This document shows positions 4,327 through 5,436 of a stretch of DNA of 5,436 nucleotides, in pieces. Numbering within the stretch: the first letter of the stretch is position 1; the number at the start of each line of letters is the position of its first letter. Under the pieces are notes generated by a model, which saw only the letters and a program-made list of their open reading frames with translations, did no database searches and was not told the origin of the DNA. This stretch comes from JAXHLG01 sp046497225 (GTDB taxonomy: Bacteria > Patescibacteriota > Minisyncoccia > Moranbacterales > DUUL01). The position numbers were made by a program, and so were the translations under genes. Location of the stretch: the NCBI GenBank assembly GCA_046497225.1, contig JAWOGA010000027.1:1-5436 (forward strand), in the 5' to 3' direction.

Positions 4327-5436
4327 TTATGGACCGTCAATTCCCCTTTCATTGTAGAAAGGGGATCTCCTTCTCTCTTGTTTCCGAGAAATCTTTTTCT
4401 CGGAATCGGAAGAAGAACCCTCATCCTCATAATCATTGATTTGCGAGGACCACACTGTCCTCGCCAAATCGTCAACTTTCAGCGTAGCCGAGACCCAATA
4501 GATCCGGCTAGCATCCCTCGCTTCCTCCTCAAAGAAGTAACGGGGGTTCAAGAAGCTGACATCCAGAATATCGTTATATCTGGTTCCCAGTTCTACTCGG
4601 GGACCGCCTTGGATATAAAGAGATTCTTTTCCATACAAGTAGCCCAGCCCTGCATTCAACCCGGGGGTTAAACGCCAATTGGAAGAAAACCACCAGTCAT
4701 ATATCCAAGCCACGCCAGTGATATCCCAGCGGGCTTCATCATATACTTCCCCCTTTCCATCGGAACTTTTAAACTCCTCAGAAATAGGATGGACGTATTT
4801 AGCTCCGATTCCCCATTTGGGAAACCAGGTTTCTCCATCTTTCCTCCGGGCATCGGACTCCAACCATGCTCGGAATTCAAGCATTTCGGTTGTTTGCTCT
4901 TGAGTTCTATCCGTATGAGAATAACTCCCCTCCGTAACCTGCCGAGCAAAAGCCGCTTCCAAGGCTAAAGAGAGATTATCCTCTTCCCACTCGGCCGAAG
5001 GTCCGAAGGCATATCGGTAATACTCATACCGATCCCGCCGGCCGTCGGAACGCTTGGACTTGGAGACACCATCATTATGGTACCCCCATAGTCCGACATC
5101 CCAATTGCCAATTTCCAAGAGCCGGAATCTAACCCTAACGTCCCAATTATAGCCGGAACGCTCCCGGTCCTCGCCGGAAACATCCAAATCGCCATAATTG
5201 GAATAAGTAACATTAACGGTTTCCAGGGCCTTGCCGAAACTCTTCACCGAAACAAGCTCCTTTTCCTCGGATTTCTTATTACTCGATTGAGATTGAGAGC
5301 CTTGGGAAGATGTCTTGGCCTCGGACTTTTTATCCTCAACTTTTTTCAGCCCGGAATAAAAGTTATCCGCTTTTTGGCCTTTTTGATCCTCTCCAGAATT
5401 ATACTCTACTTTCAACCCCTCATGGTTATGGTTGAC
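4327..5436 (-). CDS. Beta-strand-rich outer-membrane-barrel-like protein, 5' end missing
   Basis: The frame is open to the right edge (369 visible residues, first VNHNHEG), so the TTG at 5415 is probably internal and a signal peptide, if any, lies outside. Visible parts: a low-complexity hydrophilic linker rich in Ser, Lys, Glu and Gln (about residues 15-62); then a region of alternating polar and hydrophobic or aromatic residues typical of transmembrane beta strands (WDVRVRFRLLEIGNWDVGLW, YYRYAFGPSAEW, LSLALEAAF, PKWGIGAKYVHP, LTPGLNAGLGYLYG, GGPRVELGTRY, IYWVSATLKV); then a charged tail of about 45 residues ending RRRSPFYNERGIDGP. Real barrels usually end in the last strand with an aromatic residue, so this tail is odd. 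No family recognised. It is GC-richer than ruvX and the glycosyltransferase. The barrel reading is inference from strand pattern. Confidence 0.6.
   Translation of the reverse strand, partial: VNHNHEGLKVEYNSGEDQKGQKADNFYSGLKKVEDKKSEAKTSSQGSQSQSSNKKSEEKELVSVKSFGKALETVNVTYSNYGDLDVSGEDRERSGYNWDVRVRFRLLEIGNWDVGLWGYHNDGVSKSKRSDGRRDRYEYYRYAFGPSAEWEEDNLSLALEAAFARQVTEGSYSHTDRTQEQTTEMLEFRAWLESDARRKDGETWFPKWGIGAKYVHPISEEFKSSDGKGEVYDEARWDITGVAWIYDWWFSSNWRLTPGLNAGLGYLYGKESLYIQGGPRVELGTRYNDILDVSFLNPRYFFEEEARDASRIYWVSATLKVDDLARTVWSSQINDYEDEGSSSDSEKKISRKQERRRSPFYNERGIDGP
4342..4365. repeat. Perfect 9-bp hairpin inside the 3' end of the barrel-like gene
   Basis: TCCCCTTTC (4342-4350) pairs with GAAAGGGGA (4357-4365) over a 6-base loop. 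It encodes part of the SPFYNERGI tail of the protein. No T-tract follows. Confidence 0.7.
4382..4405. repeat. Perfect 10-bp hairpin inside the 3' end of the barrel-like gene
   Basis: TTCCGAGAAA (4382-4391) pairs with TTTCTCGGAA (4396-4405) over a 4-base loop. It encodes the SEKKISRK stretch of the charged tail. Confidence 0.75.
4438..4470. repeat. 13-bp hairpin with one bulge inside the 3' end of the barrel-like gene
   Basis: GATTTG-CGAGGAC (4438-4450) pairs with GTCCTCG-(C)-CAAATC (4457-4470), with a 6-base loop and a single bulged C at 4464. It encodes DLARTVWSSQI, at the junction between the last predicted strand and the charged tail. Confidence 0.75.

Noticed and set aside
4201..4671. 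Plus-strand ORF of 156 codons antisense to the barrel-like gene
   Set aside because: No SD or promoter and no family resemblance; it is the shadow of the minus-strand frame, which shows coherent beta-strand patterning.
5413..5415. TTG as the true start of the barrel-like protein
   Set aside because: The frame remains open upstream to the window edge, and the GAGGGG in front is in-frame coding sequence. A secreted or barrel protein would need a signal peptide, which is not found after the TTG.

Overview
The window looks like part of a small-genome, low-to-moderate GC bacterium, most likely a member of the Patescibacteria (CPR). The reasons are the compact genes, start codons without Shine-Dalgarno (SD) sequences in front of the housekeeping genes, a minimal RuvX, an archaeal-like dolichyl-phosphate-type glycosyltransferase, and gaps filled with short heptamer repeats (TTGAA-like, GTTGAAA-like) and degenerate GTCACTGGTCAC-like inverted repeats. 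This is inference; there is no marker gene here that settles the lineage. TGA is used as a stop (galT and the glycosyltransferase end with it), so UGA is not recoded. Every gene I can support is on the minus strand, so transcription runs from high to low coordinates.

Layout in transcription order. (1) 5436-4327: 3' part of a gene for a beta-strand-rich, outer-membrane-barrel-like protein. It is open to the window edge and its last ~140 bases carry several perfect hairpins. A rho-independent terminator follows at 4193-4161. (2) 4159-3771: a short self-contained unit with an extended -10 promoter, three tiny ORFs each with a strong SD, a GC-rich folded segment, and a 13-bp-stem terminator. One SD is complementary to the whole 16S rRNA 3' tail. 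I recognise no known RNA or peptide family here. (3) 3665-490: methionine aminopeptidase (map), RuvX/YqgF nuclease, a family 2 glycosyltransferase and galactose-1-phosphate uridylyltransferase (galT). They are co-directional with gaps of 53-72 bases and no clear terminator between them, so they are probably one transcription unit. (4) 489-189: a 301-base repeat-filled gap with a candidate promoter. (5) 188-1: 5' end of a Sm_multidrug_ex (COG2426-type) membrane protein gene.

The map-ruvX-GT-galT block combines housekeeping (N-terminal Met removal, 16S rRNA maturation) with sugar-nucleotide and lipid-linked sugar metabolism. GalT interconverts UDP-glucose and UDP-galactose pools, and the glycosyltransferase probably loads a sugar from a nucleotide donor onto polyprenyl phosphate for the cell surface. 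The most unusual part is the 3771-4159 unit: its three strong SDs contrast with the absence of SDs in front of all five housekeeping or transport genes visible here.
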